Below are positions 37,028 through 46,633 of a DNA stretch of 64,000 nucleotides, one piece after another (position 1 is the first letter of the stretch; every line of letters starts with the position of its first letter). The position numbers and the translations under genes are program-made. Origin of the DNA: a bacterium (GTDB lineage Bacteria > Fidelibacterota > Marinisomatia > Marinisomatales > JAHJCW01); contig JANQGY010000015.1 in NCBI GenBank assembly GCA_028282845.1, forward strand, positions 141,372 through 205,371, read 5' to 3'. The notes beneath the pieces are model-generated. The model ran no database searches. It was not told the origin of the DNA and saw nothing but the letters and a program-made list of their open reading frames with translations.

Positions 37028-40009
37028 CTATAATTGAATTTTTATACCGAACCAGAAGTATCTTGGATTGATAAAATGCGCCCAATCATTCCAACCTAGT
37101 TCAATATAATCTTGTTCGTGGTCACCCAATTTATCGTTCCCTTTTTGTTCACCAGTTTCATGCGGGAATCGTAGTGAATCAATATATTTATTCCAATAAA
37201 GTGGCGAAGGGAATCCTTTAAAATTGAATAAGTTCTTCACCTGCATATATACACTTAATTTAGCGTTAGCCATTTTGAGCCTCTTCTCAACCATTAAATC
37301 AGTATTCCACCAATCTATTACCTCAACATAATGCTGATCGCTCAATCGGGCTTCAGGATTAATCAGTTCTTTACCACCATCGGACCACTCCTGAATGATA
37401 TTCAGTCTCCAGTCTCCTAAAATACTCTGTCCAAAGAGTTTAGGTCCAAATTTATCAGGCGTCTTAAAGGTCAGATTTGCCGTTACTGACGGCACCGGAT
37501 TGTATCTTTCTTGATTCGTTTGTTCCCGTTGTTCATCTGCTTTCTGTCTGTCCTCATAAACGTATCGTAATCCAGTATAACCTACGCTTCGTACCATATA
37601 ATCCAATGTTACCCAACCATACCACCAATCTCCGAATCTCTTCTCGAATTTCATTTCTAATCCTCTGATATCTTCATAGCTATTGTTCGACCAAGTTTCA
37701 ATATCATTGTCACTATCAATCGAAACTATATTCTGAAGACTTAACTGATCGGATACATCTTTATAGTATCCCATCAGATGAAGTAGTATATTGTCACCAA
37801 TACCCTTTTGTAAACCAATCTCATAGGAAATAGTTTTGGGCCAGTTAGCCTGTATATTTGGAATTGTTGCGCCTCTAGAATATGGTCTAATTGTAAACAA
37901 TCTATCGGTTACCGGCGGTTGATATAGATGATTATAGTTAAAGAATACTTTACTATTTTCTGTTACCGGATGAGATACTCCCAATCTTGGGCTTACATAC
38001 AGTTTATAGGCTTTTTCATCGGTAGTTAAATCGTCAAATGAGTTATCATTTTCTCTGAAATATGAAAGCGTGTAAGGTAACTCAGTAAAGATGTAGTTTG
38101 GGTCTAAGTTAAATGGAGTAGTACCTGGATCAAGATAATCAAATCGCAATCCTACATTTGCGATCATACCTTCATATTCTATTTTATCCTGAATATATCC
38201 AGAAATATTGATAGGAGACTCATCGTAATACCACCAATTACCGGGTGCCTCTTCATATGGTTCTGTAGTTGCACCATGATTTATCTCTCGTCTTTCTTGA
38301 AAATTAGTGTAGGAGAGTTCTAATCCTGTTTTAATCTCATTATTTCGGTTAATTTGTGAGGTTAAATCAAAACCAATGCGAATTCCATTGTACTTAGAAT
38401 GATCCTGCCCTCTTCCACCTCCAGACATTAAGAAATCACCGAGAATATCGTACTGTTCAATTATAGAACCAATTTCACTACCAACATATCCAAATGGAGC
38501 TTCGTCATAATAATTGTTTCCTATCTTTTTAACTCCTGAAGTATCTCTAAGAGCGATAGGCTCTTGAATTGTTCTATAATTTGTATATTCGATATTTATA
38601 TCATAAAAAGTCTTATGACTCAGTACGTGATTTAGCGATAATCCTCCTCTATACTGATAACTTTCTATTGGATTATAATTAGCGTCGTGCCACATATATC
38701 TCCAATACAATGCATCTCTTGCAAACTGGGTTCCCTGCCTTGTACCTGTGATCATACCAATACTATCATCATATATTGAACCGCTAATACCTGTTGAAAC
38801 CATATAAGTATTAACGAGAGATAATTTCATCCCCGGTTTCGGGAACATGGTAAATTTGAGTATTGAAGAACTATTTATGGAGTTATTCCGACTGAATGGA
38901 TATGCTAGCTGCATGTCTTCATATCTCTGTGAAAATAAAAACGTCACAGGTAAGAATGGAACTTTTCCACTTATTGAGAAATCAACTACAGCATCAGGTT
39001 TGTTTGCATATTTCCTAATTCTGTGCTGCCATTTCCATACCTCTAAAGCTTCTTGTGGAGTAAGATTATTATTTGGATCGGGATCCGCTAGAAACTGACG
39101 AGTCACTTCATTCCAGCCGACAAATGTAAATGGATACTGTCCATTATCTACCATTTCTTGTGTTACGCCTGTGAATGCATCATCACCAGCATAGACTTTC
39201 CAGAAAGGACCGTCAATACTATATGGGCTAGGCCCAAAATGTTTTTTCTGTGGAGGTCCGTATCTTAAATCGAAATCCAAACTATATTTATCTAAACTAC
39301 CATCTTTAGTAATGACATTTACCATTCCGGATCTAACATTTCCAAATTCAGCGCTAAATCCACCAGTCAGAATCTCAACTTCTTTTATAGCAGTTAAATT
39401 CAAACCTGTCATTGGTTGTTGGTTCCTTTCGTTTCTTGTCGAGATTCCGTCAACCACTATATCGGTTTCATTTATATCACCACCGCGAACAACCAGTCCC
39501 GTTCCTTCTGAAGATGCTTGCATACTTATTCCAGCTTCAGATGCCAATATTTCTTCAAAATTATCGAGAGGTCTGTTGCGAACATCTTCTGCAGTAACAA
39601 TTATCTGACTTGAAGAAACATCCATTTGAACTGGCGGCCTTTGAGTTTCAACAATAACAGTCTCACCTTGAATTGCTTCCGTAATTAATGCAAAATCAGC
39701 ATTTGTGGTTTGATTAATACTTACCTTAACATTCTCCAAAATCGTTTCGGCATAACCAATCATCTGTGCAGATAATCGATACGTATCGGGCGATATATTA
39801 ATTAGGATAAAATAACCATTCTGATCTGTTGATGTACCAATATCTGTGCCTTCTAGTATGATATTAACACCAACTAACGGATCATTTGATTCTGAATCAA
39901 TAACGCGTCCGGATATTTTACCTGTTGCGCCAAATAAACCACTGACACTTATAAGTAAAACTATCAAAAATACAAATAAGTTCTTGCATCTATGTTGATA
40001 GGCGTCCAT
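37028..40009 (-). CDS. TonB-dependent receptor with carboxypeptidase-like domain
   Basis: This is a roughly 993-residue protein starting at the ATG 40009, with AGGAGGATC upstream, preferred over 40048. After the signal, residues 30-110 are a CarboxypepD_reg-like domain (GKISGRVIDSESNDPLVGVN). A plug domain follows (LVVRGGDINETDIVVDGIS, GGFSAEFGNVRSGMVNVIT), then a long beta-barrel that ends in IKIQL. It imports a large substrate across the outer membrane using TonB energy. No SusD gene accompanies it. GWxTD and sorting-tail proteins flank it. Confidence 0.9.
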   Translation of the reverse strand: MDAYQHRCKNLFVFLIVLLISVSGLFGATGKISGRVIDSESNDPLVGVNIILEGTDIGTSTDQNGYFILINISPDTYRLSAQMIGYAETILENVKVSINQTTNADFALITEAIQGETVIVETQRPPVQMDVSSSQIIVTAEDVRNRPLDNFEEILASEAGISMQASSEGTGLVVRGGDINETDIVVDGISTRNERNQQPMTGLNLTAIKEVEILTGGFSAEFGNVRSGMVNVITKDGSLDKYSLDFDLRYGPPQKKHFGPSPYSIDGPFWKVYAGDDAFTGVTQEMVDNGQYPFTFVGWNEVTRQFLADPDPNNNLTPQEALEVWKWQHRIRKYANKPDAVVDFSISGKVPFLPVTFLFSQRYEDMQLAYPFSRNNSINSSSILKFTMFPKPGMKLSLVNTYMVSTGISGSIYDDSIGMITGTRQGTQFARDALYWRYMWHDANYNPIESYQYRGGLSLNHVLSHKTFYDINIEYTNYRTIQEPIALRDTSGVKKIGNNYYDEAPFGYVGSEIGSIIEQYDILGDFLMSGGGRGQDHSKYNGIRIGFDLTSQINRNNEIKTGLELSYTNFQERREINHGATTEPYEEAPGNWWYYDESPINISGYIQDKIEYEGMIANVGLRFDYLDPGTTPFNLDPNYIFTELPYTLSYFRENDNSFDDLTTDEKAYKLYVSPRLGVSHPVTENSKVFFNYNHLYQPPVTDRLFTIRPYSRGATIPNIQANWPKTISYEIGLQKGIGDNILLHLMGYYKDVSDQLSLQNIVSIDSDNDIETWSNNSYEDIRGLEMKFEKRFGDWWYGWVTLDYMVRSVGYTGLRYVYEDRQKADEQREQTNQERYNPVPSVTANLTFKTPDKFGPKLFGQSILGDWRLNIIQEWSDGGKELINPEARLSDQHYVEVIDWWNTDLMVEKRLKMANAKLSVYMQVKNLFNFKGFPSPLYWNKYIDSLRFPHETGEQKGNDKLGDHEQDYIELGWNDWAHFINPRYFWFGIKIQL

Positions 40010-40056
40010 TATGTGATCCTCCTTTGATTTAAATGTTAGAGAATTCATTTTTAAAA

Positions 40057-41364
40057 TTATTTGTAATCATATTGCCAATTTGGATTTTGAATCTCATCTT
40101 CGTGAGTAGAATGGACTAATTTATATTCTCCATCCTCTAACCTGTCGACAAATATAAATTCCTTTACCCCGGTTATAGCATAATACCACTTCTCGATAGG
40201 TTTATTTGCATAGGTATTAGAAAAATCTCTATCAACCTCTACCGGAGTGCCATATAGTATAAAAATTCTAGCCATATCAGAATCAACTCCTCCTCTAAAG
40301 TGTGATTCACAATATTCCAACCTATTGAAGTGTTCTATAAAGAATTCATTTTTATCTGTTGACGGGTCTGGATCTCTACGATTCCAAAAATTTATTATAA
40401 ACTGCTGTTTACCTTCCTTCGATAACTTTTTAAAAATCTTTTTTTCTTCATTTGTGGCGATATACTTGATCTGTTTTAAATATTTTTTAATATCGCTTTT
40501 TTCCATAGGAATCAATTCATTAATACCTAACTCAACATCCGATAATGTAAAATGCCGGCTTTGGGATATGTTTTCACCGGTTGAAAGATCATTAATTAAA
40601 ATTGTTAAATTGTATTCTCCAATTTCAATATCTTCAATACCTACGATTTCAATTCTTGTAGCATCAAATGCAGTAGATCGTACAGAATCCTGCTTAGATG
40701 ATTCTATAATGTTGTCGTTATGGTCGGTTATTTCGTAGTGATGAGTATACCAAGTCGGATTACCATCTGAATAAGACAGGTTATTAACTTGATAATAAAC
40801 ATAGAGCTTTTTTTGAGCAGTTTTCGTATTAATATTTTTAACGGTATATGGAATTAAATTGAGACCACCTTTATAGAACTTTGTTTTATTCTCCCCCTTT
40901 ACAATCTTTTTGATAAAGACTAAATCACTTATTGATAGCTTGTCGTCAAATTTCTTCACCGGTAAAGCAACATCAATGATGCTATTCTTTTCAATAACTT
41001 TATCAGTAAATGACATATAAATTAATAGAGTATCCTGTACTGTGTTGATTCTATCCATCGCTAAATAGAAGGTATTGTTATTGTAAATATAGTCGGCGAT
41101 ATCGATTTTTTTATCCAGTATCATCTTACCGTTATTAGCCTTAACAATAATCTCTAACTCCTGACTTTTATCTGGTTCACCAACGCTGATATACTTACTA
41201 TAGGACAAGTCCAAAGAGTAGGTCAACTCGATAATAGTACTGTCATTTACACCTTTAAATTGTGGTGCGTAAAGATATATTTTTAAATCATCTTTAGACT
41301 CAAATGTCATACCGTTTAAAATATGAACTAACAGAAGTGATATGATTAATATGTATCTTGACAT
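40057..41364 (-). CDS. GWxTD-domain protein
   Basis: This is a 435-residue exported protein. The C-terminal domain carries the family pattern FWNRRDPDPSTDKNEF, RIFILYGTPVEVDRD and PIEKWYYA. The N-terminal 280 residues are beta-rich. GWxTD proteins are widespread in Marinimicrobia, Ignavibacteria and relatives, and their function is unknown. The ATG is 3 nt after the EamA stop, and the stop is 47 nt before the receptor start. It may be a partner of TonB-receptor or type IX surface systems. Confidence 0.85.
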   Translation of the reverse strand: MSRYILIISLLLVHILNGMTFESKDDLKIYLYAPQFKGVNDSTIIELTYSLDLSYSKYISVGEPDKSQELEIIVKANNGKMILDKKIDIADYIYNNNTFYLAMDRINTVQDTLLIYMSFTDKVIEKNSIIDVALPVKKFDDKLSISDLVFIKKIVKGENKTKFYKGGLNLIPYTVKNINTKTAQKKLYVYYQVNNLSYSDGNPTWYTHHYEITDHNDNIIESSKQDSVRSTAFDATRIEIVGIEDIEIGEYNLTILINDLSTGENISQSRHFTLSDVELGINELIPMEKSDIKKYLKQIKYIATNEEKKIFKKLSKEGKQQFIINFWNRRDPDPSTDKNEFFIEHFNRLEYCESHFRGGVDSDMARIFILYGTPVEVDRDFSNTYANKPIEKWYYAITGVKEFIFVDRLEDGEYKLVHSTHEDEIQNPNWQYDYK

Positions 41365-41367
41365 TTG

Positions 41368-42231
41368 TTAATCTGCCATCAAATAGGCTGCTAAAATTGC
41401 TAGAACCATGCCAATAATTATTATGGGATGTGGAATAACCTGGTAAATTGCCAATGAAATCATTATTGTTAACACAGGTGCACCGGCGTTTATAAGCGGA
41501 CTAACAATAATTGCCTTTCCATACCTAAGAGCATAAACTAAACAGAGCGCACCGACAGCATTAAGTATCTGAATCATCGCAGCTAAATACGGACCTTTAA
41601 AACTCCAATTTATATCTAAGGAAAAATCAGTCATCATAAGTGCGAATGGTATGAGAAGAAGTCCGGTAACCATCATATAAAAGAAAATACTTTCAGCTTT
41701 CATAGTCTCATTCGCGAATTTCATAATATATGCTTGGAATCCCCACGCGAAAAACACTAAAAGTGACAACCCTAGCCAAAATGAACCGGATGATCCTCCT
41801 TCTTGAGGCGGTTGATAAGACAAAAATAGTATTGCAATTAATGCAATAACTATTCCCAACCACCCTTTTTTACCTGTCCGCTCTTTCAAAAACCAATAGG
41901 ACAATAAAATTGTAATAACGGGAGAGAGCGATATGATAGGAAACACTAAGTATGCCGGACCGTTTCTCAAGGCTTGAAATAGAATTAATTGACCGCCTGC
42001 ACCTGTGAAACCGATAACTAATCCTAGAAAGATAGATTTCAGATCAAATTCCAACTTCCACTTTATAATCTTAAGTGCTACTAAAGCCGGAGGAATCATT
42101 GTAAATGCCCAAACCGTATACCCAAGAGTGGCAGGAAATCCTGCTTTTTCCGGAATCTCAATAAGGGCGCCCCAAACGCCCCAAAAACTAACTGTTACTA
42201 TAGTAAATATATGCCAATTTTTAAGTTTCAC
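41368..42231 (-). CDS. EamA/DMT-family permease
   Basis: The roughly 287-residue protein has ten hydrophobic segments in two repeats, typical of EamA drug/metabolite transporters (LKERTGKKGWLGIVIALIAI near the middle). Start choice: the GTG at 42231 overlaps the gatZ stop as GTGA, a typical coupled start, so the longer frame to 42264 is rejected. The neighbouring sugar-catabolic genes suggest uptake or export of a sugar across the inner membrane. The substrate is inferred only. Confidence 0.78.
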   Translation of the reverse strand: MKLKNWHIFTIVTVSFWGVWGALIEIPEKAGFPATLGYTVWAFTMIPPALVALKIIKWKLEFDLKSIFLGLVIGFTGAGGQLILFQALRNGPAYLVFPIISLSPVITILLSYWFLKERTGKKGWLGIVIALIAILFLSYQPPQEGGSSGSFWLGLSLLVFFAWGFQAYIMKFANETMKAESIFFYMMVTGLLLIPFALMMTDFSLDINWSFKGPYLAAMIQILNAVGALCLVYALRYGKAIIVSPLINAGAPVLTIMISLAIYQVIPHPIIIIGMVLAILAAYLMAD

Positions 42232-43574
42232 TTTTGTATTCCTTCTAAAGTTGACATACCACAAGCCAAAGAATATGGTGTTATTACTTGTTGTATGTAG
42301 TTGCCGATTAATTCCTCGGGTTCGTTTGGTATAAAGCCCTTTTGTAAAGCAATAAATTGATCAGGTAAATATTTTTCTATCATTGCTTCTGTTGGTTTCG
42401 AATGCTTCGAAAGATTATCCATCATATTTGAAATTGCCTTACTTACTTTTGGATTTGGCCAATAATATCTAATTCTATCACTAAGACTGTAAATACGAGA
42501 GTAGTCCAATTCCTCCTTAGTTCCGGTATAATGATTTATCCAATATTCCGGTTTTTCAAGCATTTCATGATTTACGATTAGCGATAGATTAGACTTATTT
42601 GCAATCTCGCCCGATCTATATAATTCAATCTCAATTTTTTCCAGTTTAAATAAAATTTCTCTAAGAGCGAATGTTAGAGCCGGTCCGACTTTTAAAATGG
42701 CAAAGTGGTCCTTAACTAATTGCTTGAGTGAATCAGCTGATTGATAATCAGTTGAGTGGGCTTCATAAACTAAATTTTCATACTTCTCAATAAATTTTAC
42801 TAATTCTCGTGATTTTGATGGATCATATTTAAATACTTCTTTATCACCAAATTCTACACCGGGCTGCGTAACCACTGCGATTACTCGACTCCAGGCATCC
42901 TGTAAATTTCGTTTTTTAAATTCCGCTCTCGTAATATTGATTGTCTCCTCAGTGGATTCTACCGTCGATACTTCGGGTGCTTGATTTTCTGACGTATCCA
43001 TACCGCCCGGCTTAGGGACTTCAGTACCTATTATGTACACCACATCCCCCTCTTTTTCCGATAGCGCAATTGTTTTTTCAGCAACCTCACAAAGTTCTGC
43101 CGCCCGCTCTGAAATCACTTCAACAGGCAGCATCCCATCGCCATCTACCGCATCATCAGCACAGACAAAACAAGTATCAAGATGGATTTTTTTGAAACCG
43201 GCCTTAACATATTCACTAATAAGCACTTTTGCATTTTCCATAGCTTCTTTGGCTGGAAAACTCTGCCATGTATTAGGACCTAGATGATCTCCACCAAGAA
43301 TAACATTATCTTTACTAAAATCAGATGCTGTGAGCAGTTTGTCAATATACTCTTTATATTGCTTGGGATTCATACCCATATATCCGCCAAATTGGTCTAC
43401 CTGATTTGATGTTGCTTCAATAAGTAAAACTGAATCATTCTTCTTAGCAAAATCAATTGCTGCTTTAAGTACAAACTTGTTTGCTGAACAAACCGAGTAG
43501 ATACCTGATGTACCGTTAGATTTATGGTTTTTAATGATACTTAATAGTATCTCGCTCTTACTCAATTTTTTCAT
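42228..43574 (-). CDS. GatZ/KbaZ-family tagatose-6-phosphate pathway protein
   Basis: This is a 448-residue protein of the D-tagatose-bisphosphate aldolase subunit family (VLLIEATSNQVDQFGGYMG, GGDHLGPNTWQ, HLDTCFVCADD, KVGPALTFALREILF). In enterobacteria GatZ/KbaZ supports the catalytic subunit GatY/KbaY, and no such partner is in this window. Some family members have been reported to epimerise fructose-6-phosphate and tagatose-6-phosphate at C4, which would remove the need for a partner. It follows pfkB by 5 nt. Confidence 0.85.
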   Translation of the reverse strand: MKKLSKSEILLSIIKNHKSNGTSGIYSVCSANKFVLKAAIDFAKKNDSVLLIEATSNQVDQFGGYMGMNPKQYKEYIDKLLTASDFSKDNVILGGDHLGPNTWQSFPAKEAMENAKVLISEYVKAGFKKIHLDTCFVCADDAVDGDGMLPVEVISERAAELCEVAEKTIALSEKEGDVVYIIGTEVPKPGGMDTSENQAPEVSTVESTEETINITRAEFKKRNLQDAWSRVIAVVTQPGVEFGDKEVFKYDPSKSRELVKFIEKYENLVYEAHSTDYQSADSLKQLVKDHFAILKVGPALTFALREILFKLEKIEIELYRSGEIANKSNLSLIVNHEMLEKPEYWINHYTGTKEELDYSRIYSLSDRIRYYWPNPKVSKAISNMMDNLSKHSKPTEAMIEKYLPDQFIALQKGFIPNEPEELIGNYIQQVITPYSLACGMSTLEGIQK

Positions 43575-43579
43575 TATTA

Positions 43580-44530
43580 TTAAATAAAAATATTCTCTTT
43601 GTGCTGATTTAAGAAATCATCTAATTCCTTTGCATCCGGAGAAGCAGTAGAACCACCTAATTTAGTAGTAGCAATTGCACCACAAGCATTACCATTAGTC
43701 AACGCTTTTTTAATATCTCTATCAATCAACCAGCTAGAAATAAAACCTGCATTGAAACTGTCTCCTGCCCCGGTTGTATCCAATGGTTCAAGATCAAATG
43801 TTTTTGTACGAATAATTTCATCATTGTGTTTAGTTACAGCACCATCCTTACCTAATTTGATGACAATTATTCTTGAGTACTTACTTAACTTTGATAGAGC
43901 ATCTTCAATCGTACTGCATCCAGAAATATTTAACGCTTCCTGCGTATTTGGTAAAAATATATCCGTACTTTTTAACACATTATAAATATCGTCATTCCAT
44001 TCTTCATCAGGATCCCAACTGGGATCGAATGATGTGGTGATATTTAGTTCGCGGCATTTTTCAAATAATTTGGCACAATCAGGGCGTATACCCGGTTGCA
44101 GATAATAAGAGGCAAAATGCACATGTTTAGATTGTCTCAATAAATCGAAATCAATGTCTTTTATCGAAAAATCTTCCATAGCACCCATATAGGTAACCAT
44201 GGCGTAATTATGTGGGAAGGTCATTGATACCGTTATACCTGTCTTGGAATTTTTATCGACAAAAACACCCGAAGTATCAACCCCACTCTCTTTTAGTTTA
44301 TCAGTGACTAATCTGCCGTAATCATCTGCACCTAATTTCCCTATAAAACCAGTCTTATTACCTAATTTTGCTATATTGGAAGCAAATATTGCGGAAGCAC
44401 TTCCCATTGTTAATAACATATCTTTGGCGATTTTTTCTTTCCCGATTTCAGGAAATGATGCTATGTCTTGTAGAATAAGATCGACATTTAACTCACCAAC
44501 AACAACGACATCGTATTTTTTTTCAGTCAC
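43580..44530 (-). CDS. PfkB-family sugar kinase
   Basis: This is a roughly 316-residue kinase with the N-terminal glycine motif GELNVDLI and the C-terminal ATP and catalytic motif DTTGAGDSFNAGF, whose Asp is the base. The frame opens at TTG 44545. The GTG at 44530, 9 nt after GGAG, is the better start. Its position between the AgaS-like and GatZ genes suggests tagatose-6-phosphate kinase or a galactosamine/ketose kinase. Substrate prediction within PfkB is weak. Confidence 0.82.
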   Translation of the reverse strand: MTEKKYDVVVVGELNVDLILQDIASFPEIGKEKIAKDMLLTMGSASAIFASNIAKLGNKTGFIGKLGADDYGRLVTDKLKESGVDTSGVFVDKNSKTGITVSMTFPHNYAMVTYMGAMEDFSIKDIDFDLLRQSKHVHFASYYLQPGIRPDCAKLFEKCRELNITTSFDPSWDPDEEWNDDIYNVLKSTDIFLPNTQEALNISGCSTIEDALSKLSKYSRIIVIKLGKDGAVTKHNDEIIRTKTFDLEPLDTTGAGDSFNAGFISSWLIDRDIKKALTNGNACGAIATTKLGGSTASPDAKELDDFLNQHKENIFI

Positions 44531-44546
44531 TTGGATTATCTCCAAT

Positions 44547-45581
44547 CTATAACGTAACTACCTGGGTTAAATTTTGGGGTTTATCAGGATCTAGCCCCTT
44601 TTTTAACGCTTGATAGTATCCTAAGAATTGCGCAACAGGAGTATATAGAATCAGATTTTCAAAATTATTCATCCCGGTATTTAATTCTATTAAATAATCG
44701 GCTGATTTATACAATTCTTTGTTAGCTTTATCACATACCACAAAGGTTTTGGCCCCTAATTCGTGCATTTCTTTTACTAATTTTCCTTCCCTCTTCATTG
44801 TATTATTAGCAATAAAGAACGTTATCAAAGTTCTATCATTTACTCTTGACATTGGACCATGCCTGAATTCTAAACTATGATACTCATTCGAAATCGAAAT
44901 TGACATCTCGGTTACTTTAAGCATTGCCTCATTAGCGATTCCAAATAGGGGTCCGTGTCCGAGGAAAACAAATGATTCTATATTGTTAGAATTGACAATA
45001 TCTTTTGTTTGGAATTTCATTTGCTCGATATTTAATTCCCCAAATTCAGGAATCGCACGCAAATTCTTAAAATTTGATCCGCCGCCTAGGGCATCTGCTA
45101 ATATCTGTAATTGTAAAAGCATGCTTGTAAACGATCTTGTCATTACAATGCTTTTTTCGTCCGCCTCTTCAATTATAAACTTATGTTTCCCAAACTTGGT
45201 TAAACCACTTCCGTTCCGACAAGTGACAGCACAAGTACAAATACCTAATTTATTTTGAACCGTTTCTCCTGCTAATAATACCTCTGTGGTAGTACCGGAA
45301 CGAGATATTAAGAATGCCGCGTAATCATCTGCATTCTTGGGAAATATTATTTGGGGATATAAAAATACCTCTGCCGATGGTACAGCAATCGCATCTTGAT
45401 TGGCATAATTGGAAAATATACTTGCAGCTGACAGGCTTAAATAGTAAGACGTGCCTGAGCCAATAAAAATATTTGATTTGCCTATGAGGTCGTTTTTTAG
45501 ATCGTTACCGATATTATCCTTATCTAATACAGATTGCCAAGTAGATGGTTGTGATAATATTTCATCTATTGTGGTGCTCAT
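44547..45581 (-). CDS. SIS-domain sugar isomerase/deaminase, AgaS-like
   Basis: This is a 344-residue protein with two SIS domains (GSGTSYYLSLSAASIF, SRSGTTTEVLLAG; later FLGHGPLFGIANEAMLK and LEFRHGPMS), like the isomerase half of GlmS. AgaS proteins convert galactosamine-6-phosphate to tagatose-6-phosphate and ammonia. That fits the PfkB and GatZ genes that follow. A glucosamine or fructosamine-type deaminase is the alternative. GAGGAT precedes the ATG. Confidence 0.8.
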   Translation of the reverse strand: MSTTIDEILSQPSTWQSVLDKDNIGNDLKNDLIGKSNIFIGSGTSYYLSLSAASIFSNYANQDAIAVPSAEVFLYPQIIFPKNADDYAAFLISRSGTTTEVLLAGETVQNKLGICTCAVTCRNGSGLTKFGKHKFIIEEADEKSIVMTRSFTSMLLQLQILADALGGGSNFKNLRAIPEFGELNIEQMKFQTKDIVNSNNIESFVFLGHGPLFGIANEAMLKVTEMSISISNEYHSLEFRHGPMSRVNDRTLITFFIANNTMKREGKLVKEMHELGAKTFVVCDKANKELYKSADYLIELNTGMNNFENLILYTPVAQFLGYYQALKKGLDPDKPQNLTQVVTL

Positions 45582-45606
45582 ATAATCCTCATAAATACTT
45601 CTATTT

Positions 45607-46380
45607 TTATACTAATACTGTTTCAATCCCTAGTTCTTGCAATCCTTTAAGCTGATTATTTGGAATGCTCTTATCAGTGATAACCACATCTATGGATTCG
45701 GGCATTGTGATAAGACATAAACTCTGTCTATTAAATTTGCTTGAATCGGTCACCGCAATTACTTGCTTAGACATTTCGACCATTAGCTTATTTAATTGAG
45801 CTTCTAAGTAATTTGGCGTTGTCAATCCGAATGAAAGATCAAATCCATCAACTCCTAAAAATACTTTATCGAAATAATAGTTTTTCAACATTAGTTCGGC
45901 TTGAGGACCGACAAGCGAAAAAGATTTATCACGCAGCTTACCACCTGTTAATAAAACCTCAATATCATTCAAACCTGCCAGTTCCGAGGCAATGTTAACT
46001 GCATTTGTCATGACAGTTAAATTCTTTCTGTTTTTGATATACTTTACTATCGCGGATGTTGTCGTTCCAGAATCTAGGATAATCGAATCTCCATCAAAAA
46101 TCATGCTTGCAGCAGCTTTACCAATTCTATCTTTTTCTTCAGCCTTTAATTTCGCTTTTTCAATTATTGATTCATCAAGAGAAACACTATCTTTCAATAA
46201 CGCCCCCCCATAGGATCTGTGCAAAATTCCCTTCTTTTCTAGGTAGGATAAATCATTTCGAATGGTTACTTCTGATACTTGGAAAAGTCGGCTAAGTTTA
46301 TCTACCCGTACTTTTCTATCCTTCGTAATTATATGCACAATCTCATTTCTTCTATCAACTGTATCTTTATGATTGGCCAT
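45607..46380 (-). CDS. DeoR/GlpR-family repressor
   Basis: This is a 257-residue protein. The N-terminal DeoR-type helix-turn-helix is VDKLSRLFQVSEVTIRNDL, with GILHRSYGGAL after it. The sugar-phosphate sensing domain has LDSGTTTSAIVKYI and TDSSKFNRQS. It is the first gene of the co-oriented island run and probably represses it, with a phosphorylated sugar as inducer. This resembles AgaR in the galactosamine regulon. Confidence 0.88.
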   Translation of the reverse strand: MANHKDTVDRRNEIVHIITKDRKVRVDKLSRLFQVSEVTIRNDLSYLEKKGILHRSYGGALLKDSVSLDESIIEKAKLKAEEKDRIGKAAASMIFDGDSIILDSGTTTSAIVKYIKNRKNLTVMTNAVNIASELAGLNDIEVLLTGGKLRDKSFSLVGPQAELMLKNYYFDKVFLGVDGFDLSFGLTTPNYLEAQLNKLMVEMSKQVIAVTDSSKFNRQSLCLITMPESIDVVITDKSIPNNQLKGLQELGIETVLV

Positions 46381-46453
46381 GATTAACCTTAATTAAATGG
46401 TAATTACTTTTATTTCCTTGCGATATGAATATTAATTACTTTCGTTTAATTAT

Positions 46454-46485
46454 CAAAAGATATTTTTATCTTTTTTTATCTTTTG
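46454..46485. promoter_or_regulatory. Candidate operator upstream of the DeoR gene
   Basis: Perfect 8-bp inverted repeats CAAAAGAT and ATCTTTTG are separated by 16 nt. A TTTCGTTTAATTATC element lies just upstream on the plus strand, similar in style to DeoR-family sites. They lie 70-105 nt before the DeoR start codon. The rest of the 46381-46633 intergenic region is AT-rich, with no other signal. Confidence 0.3.
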
Positions 46486-46633
46486 TTTTAGTTCAATGAA
46501 ATTAAAATTCACAGAATTTTCATTTGCACAATCTATTATATTTTACATCTATCTTGTATTTGGGAAATATATTCTATTGATAATTAATGAATAGAATAAT
46601 GTGGTAATTACTAAATGTAGTGGTTAATAGTAA

